NCBI GenBank assembly: GCA_040383485.1
Contig: JBEIDK010000002.1
Coordinates: 7,775-71,774 of the forward strand
Length of the DNA: 64,000 nucleotides
Direction of reading: 5' to 3'
Origin: JBEIDK01 sp040383485
GTDB taxonomy: Bacteria; Bacteroidota; Bacteroidia; UBA4408
Shown here: piece after piece, positions 42,599-51,236 of the stretch
Layout of the letters: each line of letters starts with the position of its first letter
Numbering within the stretch: position 1 is the stretch's first letter
Translations under genes and position numbers: made by a program
Notes under the pieces: generated by a model
Told to the model about the DNA's origin: nothing
Database searches by the model: none
What the model saw: the letters and a program-made list of their open reading frames with translations, nothing else

Positions 42599-43696
42599 AT
42601 GATACAAAAACTAAAACCAATTCATTACACTAACAGAGAATATTTCGACAAAGAAATTTTAGATATTTTCGAAAATAATTGGCAATTTGCTTGTATGAAA
42701 TCTGAACTTTCAGAAAGATTTAGCTATTTTGTTGTTGAATATGGTAATAAATCCTATTTCGTTACAAATGCTGGAAAAGATGGTATACGTGCATTTAAAA
42801 ATGTATGTTCACACCGTGCAAATAAAATATTTTTGGATGATTTTGGTAAGAGACCAATAATGTGTTTATATCACAATTGGACTTATAACAGTGAAGGAAA
42901 GCCAATTAATGCTTTTGCAAAAGATTTTTTTGAAACACCAGAAGAATCAGATTTGTTATTAGAACAATATGAAGTTCAAATTGTAGGGGAGTTTGTTTTT
43001 GTAAATGTAGGAAATTCTAAAATAACAATTGAGGAACAATTAGGCGAATTTCATAATAAATTGATTGAAATATCAAATGCCTTAGGAGTAAAAATTACTT
43101 ATGACTGTAATTTGCATAAAGCAAATTGGAAGTTATTAGTAGAGAATGTTTTGGAATGTTATCATTGTTTACCGGTTCATAAAAATTCCTTGGTAGAGCG
43201 TCTTGGAGTTGGGCTAAAGCCTTTTGTGAAGTTTGAATTTTTCAACGGAAATTCCTCTGGTCATTTACCTATTGAAAATAATCAAGTTTCAGTCAAAAGA
43301 AAAAAAATACTAAATTACCTTGATAAGAGAGAATTTAAACATGATTCATATTATCATTTATTTATTTATCCAAATTTATTCATTTCATCAACAGAAGGAA
43401 TTTCTTTTTACATTGGCCATGCATTGCCTAATAATTTCTGCGAGACAAATCTTCGAACCCGTTATTTTGAATGTAAAATAAAAAATATTGAGGAATATAG
43501 AAATTATCAGGATTTTTTAAATTCTGATATTGTTAATTTCGGAAATGAAATTCTAAATGAAGACAAAATAATCATTCAGAATGTTCAAAAAGGATTGGAA
43601 ATAAGTAATAAAAGTTTATATCTAAACAAAGAAGAGTTTAGGATAAAAGAATTTCAAGAACATTATTGTTTACAAATAAATGCGTATGATTTTTAA
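42599..43696 (+). CDS. Rieske non-haem iron oxygenase, alpha-subunit type
   Basis: A 365-residue ring-hydroxylating-oxygenase-type protein. The N-terminal [2Fe-2S] Rieske domain has C70-x-H72 and C89-x-x-H92 (CSHR, CLYHNW). The catalytic domain has the iron-binding E186-x2-H189-x4-H194 motif in NVLECYHCLPVH, and a later acidic region (NEILNEDKII) may supply the third ligand. All key residues are present, so it should be active. A dedicated reductase or ferredoxin is not encoded nearby. It begins one base after the first KAS III gene and overlaps the next SDR, so it belongs to the acyl cassette. The substrate is unknown; hydroxylation or desaturation of an acyl chain or sugar is conceivable. 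Confidence 0.9.
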   Translation: MIQKLKPIHYTNREYFDKEILDIFENNWQFACMKSELSERFSYFVVEYGNKSYFVTNAGKDGIRAFKNVCSHRANKIFLDDFGKRPIMCLYHNWTYNSEGKPINAFAKDFFETPEESDLLLEQYEVQIVGEFVFVNVGNSKITIEEQLGEFHNKLIEISNALGVKITYDCNLHKANWKLLVENVLECYHCLPVHKNSLVERLGVGLKPFVKFEFFNGNSSGHLPIENNQVSVKRKKILNYLDKREFKHDSYYHLFIYPNLFISSTEGISFYIGHALPNNFCETNLRTRYFECKIKNIEEYRNYQDFLNSDIVNFGNEILNEDKIIIQNVQKGLEISNKSLYLNKEEFRIKEFQEHYCLQINAYDF

Positions 43697-44441
43697 TAAC
43701 AAATTAGATGTTAATAATAAAAACATCTTAATTACAGGCGCGACATCGGGTATAGGTTTTGCAACATCACAACTGTTAATAAATTTAGGATGTTCACTTT
43801 ATGTAGTTGGAAGAAATAGAGTAAAACTTGATGAACTCGAAACTTTGGGAAAAGGAAAAGTGGTTTCTTTACAAGCTGATTTAAGAAATATTAATGATAT
43901 AAAAATGATTATAGATACAATTTCTAAAATTGATGGTTTTGTTCATTCTGCAGGTGTAGTAAATAGTATTCCTTTGCAATTTATTAATCATGAATCTCTT
44001 GAAATTGAGCGTTCTTTAAATTATGATGCTTTTGTGTTTTTAACTCAAAATTTAGTTAAGAAGAAAAAAATTAATTCTGATGGATCAATAGTTTCTCTTG
44101 CTTCAATTGCTGCTCACTTTGGTATAATTGGTAGTTCAATTTATTGTGGTAACAAAGCAGCTTTAATAGCTACATCAAAAGTTTTCGCAAAAGAGTTAGC
44201 AAATAAAAGGATTAGAGTTAATACAGTTTCACCTGGAATTGTCCGGACGGAAATGGTCAACAATGCTGAGGGACAACATTTAACAAAGGATGCTCTTATT
44301 TTGGATGAACAAAAATACCCTTTGGGATATGGTGAGCCAGATGATGTCGCTTATTGTATTACTTTTTTACTTTCAGATGCAAGTAAATGGATTACAGGCC
44401 AAGATATTATTTTAGATGGTGGTAGAACTTGTTATGTTTAA
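43680..44441 (+). CDS. FabG-like SDR ketoreductase (first copy)
   Basis: A classical short-chain dehydrogenase of 253 residues with TGATSGIG (19-26), catalytic S142, Y155 and K159, and the GxxxxDGG-type C-terminus (ITGQDIILDGG). In this operon it would reduce a 3-oxoacyl-ACP to the 3-hydroxy form, as FabG does. It overlaps the Rieske gene by 17 bases; an ATG two codons later (43686) is an equal start. It sits between the Rieske oxygenase and the second KAS III gene. Confidence 0.88.
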   Translation: MRMIFNNKLDVNNKNILITGATSGIGFATSQLLINLGCSLYVVGRNRVKLDELETLGKGKVVSLQADLRNINDIKMIIDTISKIDGFVHSAGVVNSIPLQFINHESLEIERSLNYDAFVFLTQNLVKKKKINSDGSIVSLASIAAHFGIIGSSIYCGNKAALIATSKVFAKELANKRIRVNTVSPGIVRTEMVNNAEGQHLTKDALILDEQKYPLGYGEPDDVAYCITFLLSDASKWITGQDIILDGGRTCYV

Positions 44442-44452
44442 AAGTAAATAGT

Positions 44453-45505
44453 ATGGAAAAAATATTTAAAAATATTTCAATTTCTGGTATTTCTACAGTT
44501 GTTCCTGAGACTGTTTTGAATTTGGAAACATTAAGTTCTGTTTATGGGAATGATGATGTTAGGAAAATTATATCTACTACAGGTATTAAAGAAGTCCGTA
44601 TTGCAGACAATGAGACAACAGCTTCGGACTTATGTTTTCAAGCAGCACAACATTTGATTAAGCAATTGGACATAGATAAGAACGAAATAGATGGATTAAT
44701 ATTTGTTTCTCAGACTAACGATTATAGTTTGCCGCAAACAAGTAATGTTTTACAAAGTCGATTAGGGCTTAATGAAAATGTTTTTTGCTTAGACATCAGA
44801 TTAGGATGTAGCGGTTATGTTGTAGGTTTATTTCAGGCTTCGTTATTAATCAATTCTGGTGCATGTAAAAATGTTTTGGTTTTAGCAGGTGATACTACAT
44901 CAAAAATAATAAATCCAAAAGATAAGTCTTTAAGAATGGTTTTTGGTGACGCTGGTTCGGCTACTTTTGTTAAAAGTGGTTCTGATGATATAGGCTTTAA
45001 AATCCATAATAAGGGGTCAGGATTTTCCGAATTAATTATTCCTGCAGGGGGGTTTAGAAAACCAATTTCAAGCCTAACTTCCAATGAAATCAGTGATAAA
45101 GACGGCAATATTAGATCAGAAAATGATTTGTACATGAATGGTGCCGAAATCTTTAATTTCGCAATTAATAATGTACCTACTTTAATTGATGATTTAATAA
45201 AAATTGCAAAATGGTCTAAAACAGATGTTGATTTATTTTTATTCCATCAAGCTAATAACTTTATGGTTGAATATTTAAAACGTAAATTGAAAATAATTAC
45301 TGAGAAAGTGCCTTTAGGTGTAGAAAATTATGGAAATACAGGACCGTGCTCAATACCGCTACTTTTAAGTCATATATCTGGGAAACAATTTTCTTCGGAC
45401 AAAGTTATAATGTGTGGTTTTGGAGTAGGATTATCATGGGCTGGCTGTTATACAAATTTATCAAAAACAAAATTTTTTAAAACAATTGATTATATAAAAG
45501 ATTAA
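44453..45505 (+). CDS. 3-oxoacyl-ACP synthase III (FabH-like), second copy
   Basis: A KAS III enzyme of 350 residues from the ATG at 44453. A start eight codons earlier is possible but overlaps the previous stop. The triad C119 (RLGCSGY), H265 (FHQANN) and N295 (YGNTGPCSIP) is complete. It is the same length as the first copy but clearly diverged, so the two probably take different starters. The second ACP gene starts two bases after its stop. It would carry out one more elongation round, with an acyl-CoA or acyl-ACP primer. Confidence 0.92.
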   Translation: MEKIFKNISISGISTVVPETVLNLETLSSVYGNDDVRKIISTTGIKEVRIADNETTASDLCFQAAQHLIKQLDIDKNEIDGLIFVSQTNDYSLPQTSNVLQSRLGLNENVFCLDIRLGCSGYVVGLFQASLLINSGACKNVLVLAGDTTSKIINPKDKSLRMVFGDAGSATFVKSGSDDIGFKIHNKGSGFSELIIPAGGFRKPISSLTSNEISDKDGNIRSENDLYMNGAEIFNFAINNVPTLIDDLIKIAKWSKTDVDLFLFHQANNFMVEYLKRKLKIITEKVPLGVENYGNTGPCSIPLLLSHISGKQFSSDKVIMCGFGVGLSWAGCYTNLSKTKFFKTIDYIKD

Positions 45506-45507
45506 AA

Positions 45508-45735
45508 ATGAAAGAATTATTATTATTAAAAATAAATGAAGTTTTAGAGGGCAAAAGCATGCCAATTTTAACAGACATTAATTCAGATACAATTTTGAGA
45601 GATGGGTTAGGGTTGGATTCTTTTGATTTAGCTGAATTAACTGTTAGAATAGAAGAAGAAACAGATATTGATATATTTTCAAACGGTATTGTAACAACTG
45701 TAGGTGAAATATTACATATATTGGAGAATAATTAA
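45508..45735 (+). CDS. acyl carrier protein (second copy)
   Basis: A 75-residue carrier protein with the phosphopantetheine site Ser38 in GLDSFDLAEL. It is diverged from the first ACP of the cassette, suggesting separate partners. It sits directly behind the second KAS III gene and 14 bases before the ligase gene, so ACP, KAS III and ligase probably work together. Confidence 0.9.
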   Translation: MKELLLLKINEVLEGKSMPILTDINSDTILRDGLGLDSFDLAELTVRIEEETDIDIFSNGIVTTVGEILHILENN

Positions 45736-45749
45736 ACAAAAAATCTCCT

Positions 45750-46982
45750 ATGTTTTATATTAACGAAAACAATTCAGAATATTTTAGCTACAAGGAGCTT
45801 GTAATCTACTTAAACGAGTCAGGAAGTATTATTACAAACCCTTACAAAACTTCTACTTTAGATTTGTTTAAAAATTTGATTAAAGCTTTGATTCATAACA
45901 AAGATTTAATTTTATTAGATAATGATTTTACAGATACTGAAATAATTTCGCTTATTGGAGAAAAATATATTGAAAATGTTGTCTCAGTAGATAGTTTAGG
46001 ATTTGATAGTTTTAAATCATATTTACAGTTAATAATTGAATCTAAAAGTAAAATTACTATTTATACTTCTGGTACAACAGGCCTTCCAAAAAAAGTGGTT
46101 CATACTATTAGATCATTGACAAGAGAAGTTAAGACTGGATTAATTTTTGAGTCATCAATTTGGGGTTTAGCTTTCAATCCTACTCACATGGCTGGTCTTC
46201 AGGTGTTTTTCCAAGCATTATTTAACAATAACACCTTAGTTGATTTATTTAATATTGATACAAAAACCGTTAAAGAATCAATAATAAAATATAAAATTTC
46301 TCATATTTCAGCTACACCAACATTTTACAGATTACTAAATAGTAAAGATATTATTTTTAATGGTGTTAAGTCTGTTACTTTAGGAGGTGAGAAGTCGGAA
46401 GATAATTTGTACAGGATAGTTAAAAGAATGTTTCCTTTTGCAAAAGTTAAAAACATTTATGCATCAACTGAGGCAGGATCCTTATTGAGTTCTGATGGTG
46501 AATTTTTTTATATTCCAGAGCGTTTGAAGGATAAAATTGTTATTAAAGAAAATGTACTTTATATTAATGAGTCATTATTAGGTAAAATGTCGGATCTTTT
46601 GATAGAAAAAGGCTGGTATTGTAGTGGCGATGTTATCGAATTTAAAAGTGATTCCCTTGATTATTTCAAATTGATTGGTAAATCAAATGAAATGATAAAT
46701 GTTGGAGGATATAAAGTAAACCCGCATGAAGTAGAATTAGAACTTAGGTGTATCGATGGAATTGACAATGCTTTTGTATTTGGTAAGGCTAATTCTGTAT
46801 TAGGAAATCTTATATGTGCTGAGATTGTTTTAGAAAAGGGCATTGAAATAGAAGAGACAAAAATCAAAGATATTTTAAGGGAAAAATTGCAACAATTCAA
46901 AATTCCACGTAAAATATTTTTTGTTGATAAATTAAATTTAAATAGAACAGGAAAAATAAGTAGATCAAATGTTACAAAATAA
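45750..46982 (+). CDS. AMP-forming acyl ligase (ANL superfamily), short form
   Basis: 410 residues of the adenylate-forming family, which activates a carboxylic acid with ATP and passes it to CoA or a carrier protein. Motifs: the P-loop TIYTSGTTGLPKKV (103-116), YASTEAG, NVGGYKVNPHEVE, and the C-terminal catalytic Lys402 in NRTGKISR. The N-terminal part is about 100 residues shorter than in most members, like MenE-type ligases. In this setting it may load an acid starter on one of the two ACPs, or release and reactivate the product. The substrate cannot be told by eye. It overlaps the next SDR gene by 14 bases. Confidence 0.88.
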   Translation: MFYINENNSEYFSYKELVIYLNESGSIITNPYKTSTLDLFKNLIKALIHNKDLILLDNDFTDTEIISLIGEKYIENVVSVDSLGFDSFKSYLQLIIESKSKITIYTSGTTGLPKKVVHTIRSLTREVKTGLIFESSIWGLAFNPTHMAGLQVFFQALFNNNTLVDLFNIDTKTVKESIIKYKISHISATPTFYRLLNSKDIIFNGVKSVTLGGEKSEDNLYRIVKRMFPFAKVKNIYASTEAGSLLSSDGEFFYIPERLKDKIVIKENVLYINESLLGKMSDLLIEKGWYCSGDVIEFKSDSLDYFKLIGKSNEMINVGGYKVNPHEVELELRCIDGIDNAFVFGKANSVLGNLICAEIVLEKGIEIEETKIKDILREKLQQFKIPRKIFFVDKLNLNRTGKISRSNVTK

Positions 46983-47703
46983 AAATATTTTAATTACTGG
47001 GTGTTCCAGAGGACTTGGTTTGGAAATTGTTAAAGAACTTTTACTTCAAGGTGCAAATGTATATGGTGTTAGTAGAACTCTTTCTCCGGAGTTTAATTTG
47101 TTAACTGAACAATATAGTGGAAAAGTTTTTTTTAATAAGTTTGACTTAATAGCTACAAATGAGGTTGAAGTAAAAATTTTTAAAGAATGGCTAAACAATA
47201 AAATTGTCATTCATGGTTTTGTTAATAATGCAGCTGTAGCATATGATGACATTATTACAAATATGAATGTAGTTTCACTTGAATCAATGTTTAAAATTAA
47301 TGTATTTAGTCCTTTAATTGCTGTAAAAGCGGTTTTGCGTAATATGATATTTAATCGAACTAAAGGTGGTATTGTTCATGTTTCATCTATTAGCGTTCAT
47401 ACTGGTTATAAAGGTTTGTCGATGTATGCCGGCTCTAAAGGTGCTTTAGAAGCTTTTTCGAAAAACACAGCAAGAGAATGGGGTGAAAAGCAAATAAGAA
47501 GTAATTGTCTTGTTGCCGGATTTATGGAGACTGAAATGAGCGGTACACTTTCGAATGAACAAAGAGATCGAATATTTAAAAGAACTTCGTTAAAAGTTCC
47601 AACAACATTAAATTCGGTTGCCAAGACAGTATGTTTTTTATTGTCAGATGCTGCGGAATCAATAACGGGTCAAAATATTCATGTTGATTCAGGTACAATT
47701 TAA
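46969..47703 (+). CDS. FabG-like SDR ketoreductase (second copy)
   Basis: A 244-residue classical SDR with TGCSRGLG (10-17), the VNNAA motif, catalytic S140, Y153 and K157, and the C-terminal ITGQNIHVDSG. It is diverged from the first SDR of the cassette. With two KAS III and two SDR genes, the cassette can carry out two condensation and two ketoreduction steps. It is the last gene of the AT-rich cassette; base composition changes sharply at the next gene. Confidence 0.88.
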   Translation: MLQNKNILITGCSRGLGLEIVKELLLQGANVYGVSRTLSPEFNLLTEQYSGKVFFNKFDLIATNEVEVKIFKEWLNNKIVIHGFVNNAAVAYDDIITNMNVVSLESMFKINVFSPLIAVKAVLRNMIFNRTKGGIVHVSSISVHTGYKGLSMYAGSKGALEAFSKNTAREWGEKQIRSNCLVAGFMETEMSGTLSNEQRDRIFKRTSLKVPTTLNSVAKTVCFLLSDAAESITGQNIHVDSGTI

Positions 47704-47716
47704 ATAATTTCATGTG

Positions 47717-48853
47717 ATGTTTAATAAAATATGGCTCTCCTCACCGCACATGGGAGGCACAGAGCAAAACTACGTACACGAAGCGTTTGAAGCCAACTGG
47801 GTGGCACCACTAGGTCCTAATGTAAATGGTTTAGAACAAGATTTAGAACACTATTTGGGGAATAATGCTCACGTAGGCGCTCTGAGTTCAGGAACAGCCG
47901 CCATTCATTTAGGATTGATTTTATTAGGCGTACAAGCGGGAGATGAGGTTATTTGTCAAAGCATGACTTTTTCAGCTTCTGCCAACCCCATTTTATATTT
48001 AGGAGCAACCCCTGTTTTTATAGATAGTGAAGCACAAACTTGGAACATTTGCCCAGATGCTTTAGAGCAAGCCATTCAAGATCGTATATCAAAAGGTAAA
48101 AAACCAAAAGCCATAATTGCGGTGCATTTATATGGGGTACCTTATCAAATAGAAGCCGTTAGAGCTATTGCAGATAAATATCAAATACCCATTTTAGAAG
48201 ATAGTGCTGAGGCTTTAGGGAGTTCTTACAAAGGACAAAAATGCGGTACTTTTGGAGATATTGGGGTGCTTTCCTTCAATGGTAACAAAATTATTACTAC
48301 ATCTGGTGGAGGAGCAATTGTCACTAAAACAGCTACTCAAAAAGAGAAAGCCGTTTTCTATGCTACACAATCACGAGATAATGCACCACATTATCAACAC
48401 AGCCATATTGGTTACAATTACCGCATGAGTAATATTTGTGCTGGTATTGGTAGAGGTCAAATGGAAGTCTTAGACGAACATGTTGCTTTGAGAAGACAAA
48501 TGCACGATTTTTATGTAGATATATTTGCTTCCATCGAAGGAGTCGAAGTTTTTTCTGTTCCTGACGATAATTATTTTGCTAATTATTGGTTGAGTGCCAT
48601 TACTATAGATACCACAAAAACCAATGGTATAACTGCTGATACTTTACGCTTAGCCCTTGACGCTGAAAACATTGAATCACGCCCTCTGTGGAAACCGATG
48701 CATTTGCAACCTATTTTCTCCAACTATCCGTATTACGGAAGCAACGTAGCCGAAACTCTATTTGAAAACGGCCTGTGTTTGCCTTCCGGGTCTAATTTAT
48801 CAGATAAGGATAGATATAGAATAGAAAAACTAATTGAGCAGGTGTTTGGGTAG
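47717..48853 (+). CDS. PglE-like PLP-dependent sugar aminotransferase (DegT/DnrJ/EryC1/StrS family)
   Basis: A cytoplasmic aminotransferase of 378 residues with D162 (EDSAEALGS) and the PLP Lys191 (SFNGNKIITTSGGG). It would convert the 4-keto sugar made by the PglF-like dehydratase to a 4-amino sugar, which the PglD-like protein then acylates. The ATG at 47717 is preferred over GTG at 47714. Its codon use is clearly less AT-biased than the cassette just before it and matches the rml genes, marking a sharp boundary. A long repeat mosaic follows. Confidence 0.92.
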   Translation: MFNKIWLSSPHMGGTEQNYVHEAFEANWVAPLGPNVNGLEQDLEHYLGNNAHVGALSSGTAAIHLGLILLGVQAGDEVICQSMTFSASANPILYLGATPVFIDSEAQTWNICPDALEQAIQDRISKGKKPKAIIAVHLYGVPYQIEAVRAIADKYQIPILEDSAEALGSSYKGQKCGTFGDIGVLSFNGNKIITTSGGGAIVTKTATQKEKAVFYATQSRDNAPHYQHSHIGYNYRMSNICAGIGRGQMEVLDEHVALRRQMHDFYVDIFASIEGVEVFSVPDDNYFANYWLSAITIDTTKTNGITADTLRLALDAENIESRPLWKPMHLQPIFSNYPYYGSNVAETLFENGLCLPSGSNLSDKDRYRIEKLIEQVFG

Positions 48854-49435
48854 TCAATGAGTCAATGTGCCAATGAGTTGATTAGGGAATAAATTTTAAT
48901 TTTATAAATAGTAATAATTGATTATCCTTATTTATTTTTGAATTGAGCGAAGCGACTTTATATATTTTACAATACTCTTTGTGTTCTTGGTGCCTTCCTA
49001 GTGCCCTTTGTGGTTAAGCTGTTTACCGAGTGACAAACAAATTGGACATAATAATCCACTTATAAGCACTTTAACGTACTATAACAACGCACTTAAACTT
49101 TATTATATACCTTAAATGTTAAAAAAAAATAGTTAATGAGCCAATAATGTTATTTAGATATATAATAACGAATGATGAATTTTAACCACATAGAAACATA
49201 GATTTAAAAAATAAAAGTAAGATATAGTAATAGTACTATTATTCACATAGTTTAATAGATTATTCTTACACGTACTCGAATAGAGCGAAGCGACTTCTTA
49301 TATTTTCTTATATGCCTTATATGTTTAAATAAAATAGCAACGAGCCAATTTGCTTCAAAGTAAAACCGTAAGTAGCAAAGCTAAAATCGTAACTCGCATC
49401 ACAAACAACTAACAACGAATCACGAACAAAAAAAT
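48854..49435 (+). repeat. 582-bp intergenic repeat mosaic, no gene seen
   Basis: It contains M1 words (AATGAGTCAATGTGCCAATG, 48857-48876), M3-like stretches (GAGCGAAGCGACTT at 48945-48958 and 49273-49286, and TTCTTATATGCCTTATATG at 49305-49323), and a diverged M5 (48978-49021). It ends with ACTAACAACGAATCACGAAC before the rmlC ATG. I see no open frame or RNA gene. It is more degenerate than the other mosaics. Confidence 0.75.
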
Positions 49436-49984
49436 ATGACTATAGAAACCACCTCCATAAACGATCTAATCATCATCAATCCTTCTGTTTTTGAAGACGA
49501 ACGCGGCTATTTTATGGAGTCGTTTAATCAACAAAAATTACAAGAAGCAGGCATTCACATCCCTTTTGTACAAGATAACCAATCGTTTTCCAAACAAGGG
49601 ACATTAAGAGGTTTGCATTATCAAAATCCGCCGTATGCACAAACCAAATTAGTGCGGGTATTGCATGGTGAAATTATGGATGTAGCCTTAGATCTTAGAA
49701 AGAACTCTCCAACTTACGGGCAACATTTTGCAATTAAGTTATCGGCTGAGAACAAAAAGCAATTATTGATTCCGCAAGGTTTTGCACACGGCTTTTCGGT
49801 GATCAGTGAAACCGCTGTCGTGTTGTATAAATGCGATCAATTCTATAACAAAGCCAGTGAAGGCGGTATTCGTTTTGATGATCCTACATTGAACATTGAC
49901 TGGGGCATCGATTTAAAAACAGCTATTGTTTCAGATAAGGATATAGAGTTGCCAAATTTTGCTGATTGTAATAGTGGATTTTAA
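49436..49984 (+). CDS. rfbC: dTDP-4-dehydrorhamnose 3,5-epimerase
   Basis: Third step of dTDP-L-rhamnose synthesis, a cupin-fold dimer of the cytoplasm. The 182 residues show DERGYFMESFN, the catalytic His61 in LRGLHYQNPP, the QGFAHGFSV motif, and the region around LYKCDQFYNKASEGGIRFDDP with its active-site Tyr. Length is normal. It is separated from the other rml genes by a 363-bp repeat mosaic but points the same way, so it may still be part of one long transcript. Confidence 0.97.
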   Translation: MTIETTSINDLIIINPSVFEDERGYFMESFNQQKLQEAGIHIPFVQDNQSFSKQGTLRGLHYQNPPYAQTKLVRVLHGEIMDVALDLRKNSPTYGQHFAIKLSAENKKQLLIPQGFAHGFSVISETAVVLYKCDQFYNKASEGGIRFDDPTLNIDWGIDLKTAIVSDKDIELPNFADCNSGF

Positions 49985-50347
49985 TTAGCCAATGAGGCAA
50001 TTTGTCAATCAGCCGATGTGCCACTAGTCAATAGCCAATACTAAAGCATTGTGAAACTTAGTGAAAACATTGTGAAACGTTGTGATACAAAAAGAGTTTA
50101 GCGTTAGGGATTGTGAGTTAAGAGATAAAATTCTAAACTTATATGTACTTATACCTAGTGAAGCGCCTTTTTAATATTACCTTATATGACTTATATGTTA
50201 ATAAATATAACTAGGAGTCAATTGCCAATAAAAAAAATGTGCAACTTATTGTTAACTTTGCAAACGTTGTGATACAAAAAGAGTAAAGCGTTAACAATTA
50301 CATATAACAAATAAACTTTGCGCCCTAGCGACTTCGCGGCAAAAAAA
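49985..50347 (+). repeat. intergenic repeat mosaic (M1-M2-M3-M1-M2-M5)
   Basis: Between rmlC and rmlD: M1 (about 49987-50038), M2 (50046-50100, GTGAAACTTAGTGAAAAC and GTGATACAAAAAGAG), M3 (50155-50197 with AGTGAAGCGCC and the core at 50177), a short M1, M2 again (50241-50285), and M5 (50315-50341, CTTTGCGCCCTAGCGACTT then CGCGGC) ending at the rmlD ATG. TAACTTTG at 50253-50260 matches a -7 element, but no -33 was found. Confidence 0.85.
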
Positions 50348-51211
50348 ATGAAAAAAATACTAGTAACAGGCGCAACAGGCCAAGTAGGAAGTGAATTGAA
50401 GGTATTGGCACCTCGCTATTCCCAATTGGATTGGGTATTTGCCGATCGTTCGGTTTTGGATTTGAGTGATTTGAAGGCGATTTCCCAAGTATTAGATGAA
50501 ATACAACCCCAAATCATCATCAATTGTGCCGCTTATACCGCAGTAGATAAAGCAGAAACAGAAACCGAATTAGCAGATATTTTAAATCATAAAGCGGTGG
50601 CGGTTTTGGCACAATGGAGTCATTCTAATGGATGTCAATTAATACACATATCAACCGATTATGTATTTGACGGAAAATCAAATATAGCTCTGACGGAAGA
50701 GGCCTCAACTGGACCAATCAATGTCTATGGACAAACTAAATTAGCTGGAGAGCACGCCTGTCTTCGTGAAAACCCTAATGCCATTATCATAAGAACATCG
50801 TGGGTGTATTCTAAATTTGGTACCAATTTTGTCAAAACCATGAGTAAATTTATGCAGGAACGTGACAGCCTGAATGTCGTGAACGATCAAATAGGAAGTC
50901 CCACTTATGCTGCTGATTTGGCAAAGGCTATTCTAACCATTATTTCGCATCCGAATTGGCAAGCGGGAATTTATCATTATTCCAATGAAGGAGAAATCAG
51001 TTGGTACGAATTCGCTTTAGCCATTCAAGAAATAGGAGGTTTTCAATGCGAAATAACGGGCATTCCGAGTATCGATTATCCAACGCCTGCTCGCAGACCA
51101 AAATATTCCTTGTTGGACAAATCAAAAATTGCAACTACCTTTGCCGTAGAAGTGCCCGAATATCGTGAGAGTTTGCAGAAATGCATGAAGTTAATTCGCG
51201 TTAATTCGTGA
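50348..51211 (+). CDS. rfbD: dTDP-4-dehydrorhamnose reductase
   Basis: Final step of dTDP-L-rhamnose synthesis. The 287 residues have the NAD(P) motif GATGQVG (8-14), STDYVFDG with T103, and the catalytic Y127-x-x-x-K131 in YGQTKLAGE. The frame can be opened ten codons further up to a TTG at 50318, but that adds only residues encoded by repeat module M5; the ATG at 50348 is right. The 3' end lies inside another repeat module (M7), which encodes the last residues (LIRVNS) and the stop codon. Confidence 0.95.
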   Translation: MKKILVTGATGQVGSELKVLAPRYSQLDWVFADRSVLDLSDLKAISQVLDEIQPQIIINCAAYTAVDKAETETELADILNHKAVAVLAQWSHSNGCQLIHISTDYVFDGKSNIALTEEASTGPINVYGQTKLAGEHACLRENPNAIIIRTSWVYSKFGTNFVKTMSKFMQERDSLNVVNDQIGSPTYAADLAKAILTIISHPNWQAGIYHYSNEGEISWYEFALAIQEIGGFQCEITGIPSIDYPTPARRPKYSLLDKSKIATTFAVEVPEYRESLQKCMKLIRVNS

Positions 51212-51215
51212 AATT
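51190..51215 (+). repeat. repeat module M7 at the rmlD/rmlB junction
   Basis: Words GTTAATTCGCGTTAATTCG and TGAAATT overlap the end and stop codon of rmlD. Related copies lie at the next two gene junctions (52277-52313, 52711-52753). Confidence 0.75.
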
Positions 51216-51236
51216 AGAAAAATTAATAAAATAAAA

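Noticed and set aside
50253..50260. TAACTTTG as a promoter for rmlD
   Set aside because: It matches the -7 consensus but arises from an M2 word, and no -33 element is present at the right distance. It is kept only as a note.
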